From: Simiduia agarivorans SA1 = DSM 21679 | GTDB lineage: Bacteria; Pseudomonadota; Gammaproteobacteria; Pseudomonadales; Cellvibrionaceae | Direction of reading: 5' to 3' | Length of the DNA stretch: 64,000 nt | Assembly: GCF_000305785.2 (NCBI RefSeq) | Contig: NC_018868.3 | Location: 248,001 to 312,000 of the forward strand | In this document: positions 8,616 through 17,695 of the stretch, in pieces | Layout of the letters: every line of letters starts with the position of its first letter | Position numbering within the stretch: position 1 is the stretch's first letter | Made by a program: the position numbers and the translations under genes | The notes under the pieces: generated by a model | What the model was told of the DNA's origin: nothing | What the model saw: only the letters and a program-made list of their open reading frames with translations | Database searches by the model: none

Positions 8616-9716
8616 ATGGAAACGTTTAATCAATGGATCAGGTCCTGGGCCGGGCATGCGGATGCCTGGATGGTGCAGGTGTTTTTTGTTGTGACGGCGA
8701 CCTTGCTGGTGGCGTATCTGGTGCGCCGGCTGCTGCGCCGTTTGGTTAATCACGCAGGCGCCACTAAAAGCTTGTGGGACGATGCATTATTTTTGTCGGC
8801 ACAAAAGCCGCTTGAGTGGCTGTTCTGGCTGTTGGGTTTGAGTCTGGCGGCCGAAATTGTTGAGCGGGCGTCCAGCTCAGAAATTCTGGCTTTGGTGGGG
8901 CCTGTGCGCGAGGCCGGTCTGATCGTACTGCTCACCTGGTTTGTGGTGTCATTTATCAAACGCGCCGAACAAAACCTCATGAGTCCGGAATTCATGGAGG
9001 CGCCCATTGATGAAACCACGGTCATGGCGCTGGGCAAACTGTTGCGTCTTTCCGTCATTATCACTGCCGTGCTGGTGGGCTTGCAGACCTTCGGTTACAG
9101 CATTTCCGGTGTGCTCGCGTTTGGTGGTATCGGCGGTATCGCGGTTGGCTTTGCTGCCAAAGATTTGCTGGCGAATTTTTTTGGTGGCTTGATGATTTAT
9201 CTGGACCGCCCCTTTGCCGTGGGTGACTGGGTGCGTTCGCCGGACAAATCCATCGAAGGCACCGTGGAGCATATCGGCTGGCGCCTGACCCGTATCCGCA
9301 CATTCGACAAGCGGCCCTTGTATGTGCCCAATTCCGTGTTTACCCAGATTGCGGTGGAAAACCCCTCGCGCATGACCAATCGGCGCATCTACGAGACCAT
9401 CGGCATCCGTTACGCGGATGCGGCGGCCATGCCCGCCGTGGTGCGTGACGTGGAGGCCATGTTGCGCGCGCATGAGGCCATCGACACCGAGCAAACGCTG
9501 ATAGTGAACTTCAATGCCTTTGCCAACTCCAGCCTCGACTTCTTTGTTTACACCTTCACCAAAACCACCAACTGGGTTGAGTTTCATCAGATCAAGCAGG
9601 ATGTGTTGCTGAAAATTCTGGCGATCATTGAGCAGCACGGCGCTGAGTGTGCCTTCCCGACCCGCACGCTGCACATTCAATCGGATGCGGAGCCCGAGGC
9701 TAGCCATGCAGGCTGA
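8616..9716 (+). CDS. MscS-family mechanosensitive channel
   Basis: A 366-residue inner-membrane protein with several N-terminal hydrophobic segments (VFFVVTATLLVAYLV, LFWLLGLSLAAEIV, LIVLLTWFVVSFI, SVIITAVLVGLQTFG). The MscS pore helix is GVLAFGGIGGIAVGFAAKDLL, partly Gly/Ala packed, followed by FFGGLMIYLDRPFAVGDWV, the beta-domain entry. The start at ATG 8616 is preferred because GGAAGG lies about 9 bases upstream; an in-frame GTG at 8610 overlaps the nagZ stop. It overlaps the next gene by 11 bases. Probably an osmotic emergency valve; closer to small YnaI/YbdG-like members than to minimal MscS. Confidence 0.9.
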   Translation: METFNQWIRSWAGHADAWMVQVFFVVTATLLVAYLVRRLLRRLVNHAGATKSLWDDALFLSAQKPLEWLFWLLGLSLAAEIVERASSSEILALVGPVREAGLIVLLTWFVVSFIKRAEQNLMSPEFMEAPIDETTVMALGKLLRLSVIITAVLVGLQTFGYSISGVLAFGGIGGIAVGFAAKDLLANFFGGLMIYLDRPFAVGDWVRSPDKSIEGTVEHIGWRLTRIRTFDKRPLYVPNSVFTQIAVENPSRMTNRRIYETIGIRYADAAAMPAVVRDVEAMLRAHEAIDTEQTLIVNFNAFANSSLDFFVYTFTKTTNWVEFHQIKQDVLLKILAIIEQHGAECAFPTRTLHIQSDAEPEASHAG

Positions 9717-10260
9717 GGCGGGCTGGGCATTACCCGAAGGCGCGCTATGCCTGCTGGACGCAGATGCCATGCAGCGCCACATTGAGGCTGCTGCACAGGC
9801 CCTCAACGCCCGTTTTGCCGGCATCCAGGAGCCGGTGCTGATGCTCGTGGTGATGAATGGCGGGCTATGGTTCGCCGGCCAGCTGCTGGGACGTTTGCAC
9901 TTTCCGCTGGAGCTCGATTACGTGCACCTGAGCCGGTATCGCGATACCACCCGTGGCAGGGAGCTTGAGTGGCGAACCTTGCCGTCCAAATCACTCACCG
10001 GTCGGCGGCTGCTTTTGATTGACGATATTCTCGATCAGGGCGTTACCGCGCAAGCGTTGGTGGAGCACTGCCGGCTCCAGGCCGCCACCGAGACCACGCT
10101 GGCCGTGATGTTGGAAAAGCCGGCGTCCTGCCGGTTGGTGAATGTGCAGGCGCAGATTGTGGCCTGTCAGATACCGGATCACTATGTGTTTGGCTGTGGC
10201 ATGGACCTCAATGGTCTCTTGCGCAACCTGCCCGCGCTTTATTATTTGCCGGAGGCCTGA
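9706..10260 (+). CDS. Hypoxanthine-guanine phosphoribosyltransferase
   Basis: Purine salvage enzyme making IMP or GMP from base and PRPP. The 184-residue product contains the PRPP-binding signature LLLIDDILDQGVTAQALVEHC and the upstream strand VLMLVVMNGGLWFAGQLLGRL; a base-binding segment near the C-terminus is VACQIPDHYVFGCGMD. ATG 9706 is chosen; an in-frame start at 9628 would lie deep inside the preceding gene. Its TGA overlaps the next ATG by one base. Pairing with a methylthioinosine phosphorylase suggests salvage of hypoxanthine released by that enzyme. Confidence 0.9.
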   Translation: MQAEAGWALPEGALCLLDADAMQRHIEAAAQALNARFAGIQEPVLMLVVMNGGLWFAGQLLGRLHFPLELDYVHLSRYRDTTRGRELEWRTLPSKSLTGRRLLLIDDILDQGVTAQALVEHCRLQAATETTLAVMLEKPASCRLVNVQAQIVACQIPDHYVFGCGMDLNGLLRNLPALYYLPEA

Positions 10261-11000
10261 TGCTGGCAGTTATTGGTGGCAGTGGCTGGGAGGCGCTGCC
10301 CGGGTTCAATCCGCGTGGGCAGCATCGCCCTGACACTCCCTATGGCGAGATCGCCGGCGACATTGTGGAAGGCGAATTGGCGGGGCGGCCGTTGATGTTT
10401 CTGTCCCGGCATGGTCAGGGGCACCGGCTGGCACCTCATCGGATAAACTACCGGGCCAACCTGTGGGCGCTCAAACAACTAGGGGCCAGAGAAATTCTGG
10501 CCATTAATGCCGTCGGCGGCATAGGGCCCGATTCTGGCCCGGGCCAGCTGGTATGCCCAGATCAGTTGATTGATTACACCTGGGGCCGGGAGCAGACCTT
10601 TTTTGCAGACCCGGTTGAGCATATCGAGTTTGCCGATCCGTTTGATACCGCTTTGCGTCGGCGTCTTTTGCAAGGCGCGAAAGGGGCCGGTATAGCGCTG
10701 GTTGACGGCGGCGTGTACGGGTGTACCCAGGGTCCCCGGTTGGAAACCCGGGCTGAAATTGAGCGCCTGCGTCGCGATGGCTGCACGCTGGTGGGGATGA
10801 CCGCCATGCCAGAGGCCGCGCTCGCGCGGGAACTTGGGCTTGCCTACGTCAGCCTGTGTATCTCGGTCAACTGGGCGGCGGGTTTGTCAGACCTGCCTAT
10901 CACCATGGACGCGATATTGGCGGTGCTGGCGCAAAGTCGTACGCCGGTTTTAACCCTGATTAGCGCGCTGGCCGCGGCCGGATCGGTGACACCCGAATAA
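10260..11000 (+). CDS. S-methyl-5'-thioinosine phosphorylase
   Basis: A 246-residue member of the trimeric purine nucleoside/MTA phosphorylase family. It begins MLAVIGGSGWEALPGF, with FLSRHGQGHRLAPHRINYRANLWALK as the phosphate and sugar region and TLVGMTAMPEAALARELGL near the C-terminus. In pseudomonads the equivalent gene (PA3004) prefers methylthioinosine rather than methylthioadenosine (established for that enzyme). The upstream hypoxanthine phosphoribosyltransferase fits that route, since phosphorolysis would yield hypoxanthine. Substrate choice here is inferred from context; the family is certain. Confidence 0.88.
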   Translation: MLAVIGGSGWEALPGFNPRGQHRPDTPYGEIAGDIVEGELAGRPLMFLSRHGQGHRLAPHRINYRANLWALKQLGAREILAINAVGGIGPDSGPGQLVCPDQLIDYTWGREQTFFADPVEHIEFADPFDTALRRRLLQGAKGAGIALVDGGVYGCTQGPRLETRAEIERLRRDGCTLVGMTAMPEAALARELGLAYVSLCISVNWAAGLSDLPITMDAILAVLAQSRTPVLTLISALAAAGSVTPE

Positions 11001-11316
11001 GGTGTCGGAAAAATAGACAAGCTGGCGTTTTTTCTTTACAGTCGGTCAAATATGTCGGATCGATTCGTCAAGTGTTGATCCGCCTGCATTGGGGCAGGTA
11101 TAGCGGGCGAAAGCCACTGCATAGAAGAGTATTCGGGGTATTGTCCTTTGGGGGTTATACCCGTTTTTTTAGGGATGGCAGTGTCGGTATCACACTGTTC
11201 TCTAAAACACGTTCAGGCCTGGGCCTGAACCACTTGGGGCAAGGTCGATCCTGCGTCGACTCGATTACCTTGACCGGCAAGCGTTACACACATAACAATA
11301 ATGAGGTTTTATCACA
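11001..11316 (+). promoter_or_regulatory. Long leader region of the cold-shock gene
   Basis: This 316-base gap has no ORF I would accept. A plausible promoter is TTGATC (11075-11080), 18 bases, then TATAGC (11099-11104), which gives a leader of about 200 bases. Within it GTTCAGGCC/GGCCTGAAC (11211-11230) is a perfect 9-bp inverted repeat without a T-run, so not a terminator. Long structured leaders are typical of temperature-controlled csp mRNAs. The promoter is tentative. Confidence 0.45.
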
Positions 11317-11529
11317 ATGGCTGATCGCGCAGTCGGTGTTGTTAAATGGTTTAACAATGCCAGGGGCTATGGCTTCATCTCTTTCGGCGAACAACAAGAA
11401 GACGTGTTTGTTCACTACCGCAATATCCGTGGCGAAGGTTATCGCTCGCTGGCCGAAGGTCAGAGCGTCGAATTCGATTTGCTCAAAGGCGACAAAGGCT
11501 TGCAGGCTGAAGACGTCGTCTGCGTATAA
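11317..11529 (+). CDS. Cold-shock domain protein
   Basis: A 70-residue single cold-shock domain, an RNA/ssDNA chaperone. KWFNNARGYGFISF carries RNP1 (GYGFI), and the following VFVHY is RNP2. The insertion EQQEDVFVHYRNIRGEGYRSL is ordinary for CspA/CspD-type proteins. ATG 11317 follows a short AATGAGG ribosome site. The gene stands alone, with a long leader before it and a strong terminator after it. Whether it is the cold-inducible or the stationary-phase type cannot be settled from sequence. Confidence 0.95.
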   Translation: MADRAVGVVKWFNNARGYGFISFGEQQEDVFVHYRNIRGEGYRSLAEGQSVEFDLLKGDKGLQAEDVVCV

Positions 11530-11558
11530 AAAAATACCGGCCAGTGGCCGGTATTTTT
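11530..11558. terminator. Bidirectional terminator between the cold-shock gene and csiV
   Basis: ATACCGGCC and GGCCGGTAT form a GC-rich stem flanked by an A-run on the left and a T-run on the right, so it can end both the cold-shock transcript and the converging csiV transcript, whose stop codon it touches. Confidence 0.9.
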
Positions 11559-12505
11559 TATTGCAAACCTGAGGGCGGTTCGCTCTCGGGTGTTACCTCC
11601 AGCGCCGGCTTTTCATACGGCGTAATCAGTACCATTACCCCGATTTTGGGGTGATCGATGTAGTGCACCTCGCCACTGCGCATTCTGCGCGTTTGTTTCA
11701 GTGTTGCCAGCTCGCTGATCACAAACGGTTTGGTCAGAATACTTTGGTAGGTGTTGTCGATCGCGACCTGCTGGTTCCACAAATCCTGTCCCTGGCCATT
11801 GAATGTCTGACTCGCCATGAAATTGAATGCGCTTTCTTCCTGTTGGGCTTTTTCCAGGTGAGGCTTAACAGGCAAGGGAGGCCAGCCCTGGTCTCCCTGA
11901 CCGAAGTTTTCGGCGAAGGAGGCCATCCAAAGGTCGGTATCGAAGTGCAGGTAGCGCGATACGCCAACGCCGATTTGTCCGGACAATTCGGTGTCTTGAT
12001 CAAAACTGTCCCCGCCTTCAACGACAATGGCCTGCGGTGTTTCATTGACTGGTTGTCGCCAGGCCTGATGAAACAGAATCCGTTGCCGGTTGCGCCTCGC
12101 CAGTGCGGCGATGGTGTCATTCAGCCCCCGCTCGGCTTCGGGGAGCTGGATGTAAGGTTGGTGTGCCAGAATCTGCGCCAACTCCTGCTCTGAGGGTGCC
12201 AGAGGTGCAGTGGGTGCCGATTCCAGCGGCAAGGTCCCATCGACCGTCTGGGCCGGTAATGCCGGCGTCTGTTGCGCTTCGAAATAGGCTTCAGCGGTTT
12301 TGAGGTAGCGGGCGCCCGGACGATACGCCAGTGTTACGTCCTTGCGGAATGTTTCTATGCCTGAAACCAATTGACTGTTGGCCGGTTGGGTAAAGATCGC
12401 CACTTCTACCTGATACCAGCGCGGCTGGTCTGGTGCCGCTGTCTGGGCCCATGCAACATTGGCGAACAACAGCATTCCGAAGGTGATAACGCGAAAAAAA
12501 ATCAT
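11558..12505 (-). CDS. CsiV-family periplasmic protein
   Basis: A 315-residue exported protein with a clear Sec signal (MIFFRVITFGMLLFANVAWA, cleavage after AWA) and the CsiV-type beginning of the mature part, WYQVEVAIFTQ. The C-terminal repeat-like half includes LRHFDTDL-type sequence (RYLHFDTDLWMASF) and RRMRSGEVHYIDHPKIGVMVLITPYE. The family (PF10972, recalled) is described as peptidoglycan-associated. ATG 12505 lies 4 bases after the mfd stop, so it is cotranscribed with mfd, as in Pseudomonas. An upstream in-frame start inside mfd would spoil the signal peptide. Confidence 0.85.
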   Translation of the reverse strand: MIFFRVITFGMLLFANVAWAQTAAPDQPRWYQVEVAIFTQPANSQLVSGIETFRKDVTLAYRPGARYLKTAEAYFEAQQTPALPAQTVDGTLPLESAPTAPLAPSEQELAQILAHQPYIQLPEAERGLNDTIAALARRNRQRILFHQAWRQPVNETPQAIVVEGGDSFDQDTELSGQIGVGVSRYLHFDTDLWMASFAENFGQGDQGWPPLPVKPHLEKAQQEESAFNFMASQTFNGQGQDLWNQQVAIDNTYQSILTKPFVISELATLKQTRRMRSGEVHYIDHPKIGVMVLITPYEKPALEVTPESEPPSGLQ

Positions 12506-12509
12506 AGTG

Positions 12510-15500
12510 TTAAACCAGGTTGGCAAGTAAGGCCTCGGTGGTGGCCAGTCGGATTTCAGTGCTTTCCATATCATGCAGGAATTTCAAACCATTGGCACCG
12601 TGCATTTGGTATTTTTGCGGTTGAGTTTGCACCAGCTTGATGATTTTCAACGGGTCGACCTTGGGCTCTTTGTTGAAACTGATTTTGCCCCCGGTGGGGC
12701 CCGCCTCGAGTTTTTCGATGCCCATTGCCTCTGCGGTGAGTTTCAGGCCGGTAATGCGGAACAGGTTTTTGACCGGGTCAGGCAAGAGCCCGAAGCGGTC
12801 GATCATTTCCACTTGCAGTTCTTTTAACGCGCCTTCATCGGCGGCGTTGGCGATGCGCTTGTACATGATCAGACGGCTGTGCACATCGGGCAGATAGTCG
12901 TCGGGGATCAGTGCCGGTATGCGCAGGTTGATTTCTACTGCGCTGCCTAATGGCGCATCGAGGTCAGGGGTTTTACCCGCCTGAATGGCTTTGACCGCGC
13001 GATTGAGCATGTCCATGTACATGCTGAAACCGACCGCTTCAATTTGACCGCTTTGCTCGTCGCCGAGCAGTTCGCCGGCGCCGCGGATTTCCATGTCGTG
13101 GGTCGCAAGGGTAAAGCCGGCACCCAGGGTGTCGGCCTGAGCGATTGCCTCCAACCGCTTGGTGGCGTCGCTGGTCAGGGTTTTCGGATTGGGGGTCATT
13201 AAATAGGCATAGGCCTGATGGTGCGAGCGACCCACGCGCCCACGCAATTGGTGCAACTGCGCAAGCCCGAATTTATCCGCGCGCTCAATGATGATGGTGT
13301 TTGCGCTCGGAACATCAATGCCGGTTTCAATGATCGTGGTGGCCACCAGTAAGTTGAACCGTTTGTGGTAAAAGTCTGCCATGACTTTTTCCAGGTCCCG
13401 TTCGCGCATTTGTCCATGGCCGATACCGATGCGGGCCTCGGGAACCAATGCCTGCAATTCGCGCGCGGTTTTTTCGATGCTTTTGACTTCGTTGTGCAAA
13501 TAATACACCTGGCCGCCGCGCAGGAGCTCCCGCAATATGGCCTCTTTGATCAGTGCATCGTCATGCACGCGCACAAAGGTTTTGATGCTCAGGCGTTTGT
13601 TCGGCGGCGTGGCGATGATGGACAGGTCGCGAATGCCCGCCATGCTCATGTTCAGCGTGCGGGGAATTGGCGTTGCGGTCAGGGTCAGAATATCCACTTC
13701 CGAGCGAATGGATTTCAGTGCTTCTTTTTGACGAACACCAAACCGGTGTTCTTCGTCAATAATCAGAAGACCCAGCGACTGGTAATTGAAGTCGGGCTGC
13801 AATAATTTATGGGTGCCGACAATGATGTCCACCTTGCCGTCTTTGAGTTTGTCGGCAATGGCATCAATTTCTTTGCCGGTCTTAAACCGTGAGACCACTT
13901 CGATATTTACCGGCCAGTCGGCAAAGCGGTCTTTAAAGCTTTCATAGTGCTGTTGTGCGAGCAGGGTGGTGGGCACCAGCATGGCCACCTGTTTGCCACT
14001 TTGCACGGCGATGAATGCGGCGCGCATGGCCACTTCGGTTTTGCCAAAGCCCACGTCGCCGCACACCAGACGGTCCATGGGTGTGGAGGCGAGCATGTCC
14101 TTGCGCACGTTGGCAATGGCCTGTTCCTGATCGGGGGTTTCCTCAAACGGAAAGGAGGCTGCAAACGCCTGGTAAGCAGCGCCGGGGTCGGCAAATGCGA
14201 AGCCCTTGCGTGCGGCCCGCCGGGCATAGATATCGAGCAGTTCTGCGGCGGTATCGCGGACTTTTTCAGCGGCTTTGCGTTTGGCTTTATCCCAGCTGTC
14301 GCTGCCTAATTTGTGCAGTGGTGCCAGGTTGTCATCGGCGCCCGAATAGCGGCTGATCAGGTGCAGGTTCGCAACCGGTACATAGAGTTTGGCGTCGTTG
14401 GCGTAGCTGAGCTGTAAAAATTCCTGTGGCTGACCATCGAGGTCCAGCGTAATCAGACCCTGATAACGGCCCACGCCATGATCGATATGAACCACCGGCG
14501 CGCCCGGGTTCAATTCGCTCAGGTTTTTGACCGCGAGCTCATTTTCCTGTGTGACCCGCCGGCGCCGGCGCTGCTGAACCCGCTCACCGAACAATTGGTT
14601 TTCGGTGATGATTTGTACCGCTGGCGTGCTCAGCGCCAGGCCCTGGTCGAGGCCGGCGATGGCAATGCAGGGTGAATTTTCGGCCGCGATAAAATCGGAC
14701 CAACCGTTGACGGCAGTAGGTTTTATGCCTGCTTTCGCCAACATTTCCAATAAGATTTCCCGGCGGCCGGCGCTATCGACTGTAAACAGGGTTTTGCGGT
14801 CCGAGCGCAACAGATCCAGCAGCGCCTGCAATGGCTGGTCTGCTTTGGCGTCCACCGGCGCTTGGGGTGGCGTCAGGGCCGGAATGACGGGAGCATCATC
14901 ATTGAGTTCGGTGCGTGGCAGGCTGTTGATATGTTCGAACAGCTCGTTGACCGGCACAAATACTTTGGCCGGTGGCAGCAGGGGGCGCTCGGGGTCCACG
15001 CGCCGGCTTTCATAGCGGTTGCTGGCTTCAGTCCAGAACCGGTCAGCCTTTGGAATCAGGTTGTCGTAGGTAAGGACACGGCTGTTCTCGGGCAGGTAGT
15101 CGAACAGGGTGGCGCACTGGTCAAAGAACAGGGGCAGATAATATTCGATACCGGCCGGTGCAATGCCATCGCAAATATCCTGGTAAACGGGACAGGCTTT
15201 GTGGTCCACATCAAAGGCGTCATGCCAGCGCAAACGGAAGTCGCTGATGGCGGCTTTGGTGAGCGGAAATTCCCGCGCAGGCAACAACTCGATGCTGTCT
15301 ATCTGTTCCAGTGTGCGCTGGGTATCGGGGTCAAAACTGCGCAGGCTTTCGATTTCATCATCGAACAGGTCGATGCGCAGTGGCCAGTCGCTGCCCGCCG
15401 GGTAGATATCCAGCAGTGCCCCGCGAACGGCAAATTCGCCGTGTTCATACACAGTGTCTACCCGGTGGTAGCCGTTGGCCTCCAGCACCCGGGCCTGAGC

Positions 15501-15938
15501 ATTGAGATCGAATGTCTGGCCTTTGTTGAGCACCAGGCTGTGGCCCGCCACAAATTGCTGAGGCGGCAGTCGGCACATCAGGGTGGTGAGCGGGGCCACC
15601 AGAATGCCCTTGCGGGTAGTCGGCAACCGGTACAGCGCTTTGATCCGCTCGGAAATAATGTCCTGGTGAGGGCTGAACGTATCGTAGGGCAGGGTTTCCC
15701 AGTCCGGCAGGGTCAGTATCGGCGTGCTATCGCCACAGAAGAACCGCAATTCATCCTGCAGTGCCAGGGAACTGGCAGTATCGGGTGTGATGACCAGCAG
15801 CAGGCCGTCGAAAGCCCGGGTGGCCTGGCTGACGGCGAGAGCGACTGCGGCACCGGGCAGCTTGCCCCAGCGCTGATTGAATTTGGGTTTGTTTGAGAGA
15901 GGCGGAGATAGCTGGCCCAGGGGCTCTGTAAGATCCAT
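12510..15938 (-). CDS. mfd: Transcription-repair coupling factor Mfd
   Basis: The 1142-residue ATPase removes RNA polymerase stalled at lesions and recruits UvrA. An N-terminal UvrB-like module starts near residue 20; the RNAP-interacting Tudor-like domain includes PGAPVVHIDHGVGRYQGL (near 500). The translocase has Walker A GDVGFGKTEVAMRAAF, Walker B IIDEEHRFG and motif VI HQLRGRVGRSHHQAYAYL. A C-terminal TRCF domain is complete. Length is normal. It diverges from gap across a 262-base region that contains a 12-bp palindrome. Confidence 0.98.
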   Translation of the reverse strand: MDLTEPLGQLSPPLSNKPKFNQRWGKLPGAAVALAVSQATRAFDGLLLVITPDTASSLALQDELRFFCGDSTPILTLPDWETLPYDTFSPHQDIISERIKALYRLPTTRKGILVAPLTTLMCRLPPQQFVAGHSLVLNKGQTFDLNAQARVLEANGYHRVDTVYEHGEFAVRGALLDIYPAGSDWPLRIDLFDDEIESLRSFDPDTQRTLEQIDSIELLPAREFPLTKAAISDFRLRWHDAFDVDHKACPVYQDICDGIAPAGIEYYLPLFFDQCATLFDYLPENSRVLTYDNLIPKADRFWTEASNRYESRRVDPERPLLPPAKVFVPVNELFEHINSLPRTELNDDAPVIPALTPPQAPVDAKADQPLQALLDLLRSDRKTLFTVDSAGRREILLEMLAKAGIKPTAVNGWSDFIAAENSPCIAIAGLDQGLALSTPAVQIITENQLFGERVQQRRRRRVTQENELAVKNLSELNPGAPVVHIDHGVGRYQGLITLDLDGQPQEFLQLSYANDAKLYVPVANLHLISRYSGADDNLAPLHKLGSDSWDKAKRKAAEKVRDTAAELLDIYARRAARKGFAFADPGAAYQAFAASFPFEETPDQEQAIANVRKDMLASTPMDRLVCGDVGFGKTEVAMRAAFIAVQSGKQVAMLVPTTLLAQQHYESFKDRFADWPVNIEVVSRFKTGKEIDAIADKLKDGKVDIIVGTHKLLQPDFNYQSLGLLIIDEEHRFGVRQKEALKSIRSEVDILTLTATPIPRTLNMSMAGIRDLSIIATPPNKRLSIKTFVRVHDDALIKEAILRELLRGGQVYYLHNEVKSIEKTARELQALVPEARIGIGHGQMRERDLEKVMADFYHKRFNLLVATTIIETGIDVPSANTIIIERADKFGLAQLHQLRGRVGRSHHQAYAYLMTPNPKTLTSDATKRLEAIAQADTLGAGFTLATHDMEIRGAGELLGDEQSGQIEAVGFSMYMDMLNRAVKAIQAGKTPDLDAPLGSAVEINLRIPALIPDDYLPDVHSRLIMYKRIANAADEGALKELQVEMIDRFGLLPDPVKNLFRITGLKLTAEAMGIEKLEAGPTGGKISFNKEPKVDPLKIIKLVQTQPQKYQMHGANGLKFLHDMESTEIRLATTEALLANLV

Positions 15939-16030
15939 GCTGCCTTGTCTGGTGGTCCAAAAAGCCGGCTATTGTAGCGTCTGGCGCCGGCTTTGGCAGC
16001 AGGCGTGAAAAAATAGTAAAAATTGTAACT

Positions 16031-16042
16031 AAACGGCCGTTT
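16031..16042. promoter_or_regulatory. 12-bp palindrome in the mfd-gap divergent region
   Basis: AAACGGCCGTTT is a perfect palindrome preceded by T and followed by G. It has the AAAC-N4-GTTT shape recalled for PsrA operators, and a psrA-type gene lies 9 kb away. Binding by PsrA is a hypothesis only. Confidence 0.35.
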
Positions 16043-16200
16043 GAATCTTGCTCAATGGGCGTGCAACCGCGATAATGGCGGCCTCTGTCACATTTCGGTG
16101 GTAGGGGTTAAAAGAATGACGGAACCCGCCAAAAGAGCAGGTACAACGGTATGGCGTCGACCATACTGAAACTTTCTTTTACTTTAAAAGGTGCATATCT

Positions 16201-17652
16201 GTGAATCGTCCTAAGCCCGTAGACTTCTTCAAGGACTGGAAAGAGCGCGAAGCGCTAGCCGAAGCCATGATTCCCATGGTGGGTAAGCTCAATCGTGAGC
16301 AAAACGTCAGCGTCTATATATACGGCCGCTCGTTGGTGAACAGCTCCGTCATTGACATCATGAAAACCCACCGCTTTGTTCGCCAGGTTGAGGCTAACGA
16401 ACTGTCCGAGTTCGAGACCTTCCCGGTGCTGCAGGCGATTGCCGAGCTGGATCTGGGGCGTGCCCATATCGACATCGGCCAGATTACCGTCAAATACATG
16501 AAGGACTCGCGCGGTCTTTCGGTGAAAGATTTCGTCAAGCAGGAGTTGTCGAGCGCGATCGGCTCCGAATTCAAGCCGCTGCCGCAGCCCCAGGACGTGG
16601 TGCTTTACGGCTTTGGTCGTATTGGTCGCCTGGTGGCTCGCCTGCTGATCGAAAAGGCGGGCAGTGGTGACGTATTGCGCCTGCGAGCGATTGTGGTGCG
16701 CAAAAGCAAGTTGGACAACGACCTCGAGAAGCGCGCCTGCCTGTTGCGCCGCGACTCGGTCCATGGCCAGTTCAAGGGCACTATCCGGGTCGATGAAGAG
16801 ACCCAGAGCCTGATCTGCAATGGCAACGTGGTTAAGGTGATTTACGCCGATAACCCGGCAGAAATCGACTACACCGCCTACGGCATCAACAATGCCACCA
16901 TCGTGGACAACACCGGTGTCTGGCGCGACGAGGCCGGTCTTGGTCAGCACCTCAAATCCAAAGGTGTTGCCAAAGTGATGCTGACGGCGCCGGGTAAAGG
17001 CGATATCAAAAATATCGTTTACGGTATCAACAACAAAGATATCACTGCCGACGATGCCATTGTGTCTGCCGCTTCCTGTACCACCAATGCCATTGTGCCG
17101 GTGTTGAAAGCGGTCATGGACAAGTTTGGCGTACAGCATGGCCACGTGGAAACCGTGCATTCCTACACCAACGACCAGAACCTGATCGATAACTTCCACA
17201 AGGGCGAGCGGCGTGGACGCAGTGCGCCGTTGAACATGGTGCTGACCGAAACTGGTGCCGCCAAGGCAGTCGCTAAGGCCCTGCCGAGCCTGGCCGGCAA
17301 GCTGACCGGCAATGCGATCCGGGTACCTACACCCAATGTATCTATGGCGATCCTGAACCTGGTGCTGGATAAGGAAACCACCAAGGAAGAGCTGAACGAC
17401 TACATGCGTGAAGTGGCATTACACTCGCCTCTGCAGCAGCAGATTGACTTCACCAACTCGACCGAGGTGGTGTCGTCGGATTTCGTGGGTTCGCGTCACG
17501 CCTGTGTATTCGACAGTGTGGCCACCATTGCTGATGGCAACAACGTAGTGCTCTACTGCTGGTATGACAATGAATTCGGCTACAGCTGCCAGGTAGTGCG
17601 CTGTCTGGAAGACATGGCCGGTGTCAAATACGACATGTATCCCAAGCTCTGA
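16201..17652 (+). CDS. gap: Glyceraldehyde-3-phosphate dehydrogenase with N-terminal extension
   Basis: Glycolytic/gluconeogenic dehydrogenase, 483 residues against about 335 for classical GAPDH. Residues 1-125 are an extra helical domain (DFFKDWKEREALAEAMIP...). The Rossmann entry VLYGFGRIGRLVARLL follows, and the catalytic cysteine is Cys293 in SAASCTTNAIVPV. The C-terminus has the usual WYDNEFGYSCQVV. This long type occurs in Pseudomonas at the same locus (PA3001, recalled). The start is GTG 16201 after an AAAGGTG site. A strong terminator follows. Cofactor preference cannot be assigned by eye. Confidence 0.93.
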   Translation: MNRPKPVDFFKDWKEREALAEAMIPMVGKLNREQNVSVYIYGRSLVNSSVIDIMKTHRFVRQVEANELSEFETFPVLQAIAELDLGRAHIDIGQITVKYMKDSRGLSVKDFVKQELSSAIGSEFKPLPQPQDVVLYGFGRIGRLVARLLIEKAGSGDVLRLRAIVVRKSKLDNDLEKRACLLRRDSVHGQFKGTIRVDEETQSLICNGNVVKVIYADNPAEIDYTAYGINNATIVDNTGVWRDEAGLGQHLKSKGVAKVMLTAPGKGDIKNIVYGINNKDITADDAIVSAASCTTNAIVPVLKAVMDKFGVQHGHVETVHSYTNDQNLIDNFHKGERRGRSAPLNMVLTETGAAKAVAKALPSLAGKLTGNAIRVPTPNVSMAILNLVLDKETTKEELNDYMREVALHSPLQQQIDFTNSTEVVSSDFVGSRHACVFDSVATIADGNNVVLYCWYDNEFGYSCQVVRCLEDMAGVKYDMYPKL

Positions 17653-17670
17653 TTGAGCTGAGTGAGACCG

Positions 17671-17695
17671 AAGCCCGCGCAAGCGGGCTTTTTTA
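17671..17695 (+). terminator. Intrinsic terminator of gap
   Basis: AAGCCCGC-GCA-GCGGGCTT forms an 8-bp stem followed by a T-run, 19 bases past the gap stop. Confidence 0.88.

Noticed and set aside
16255..17199. Long minus-strand frame inside gap
   Set aside because: It is the antisense shadow of a GC-rich gene with intact catalytic motifs on the plus strand.
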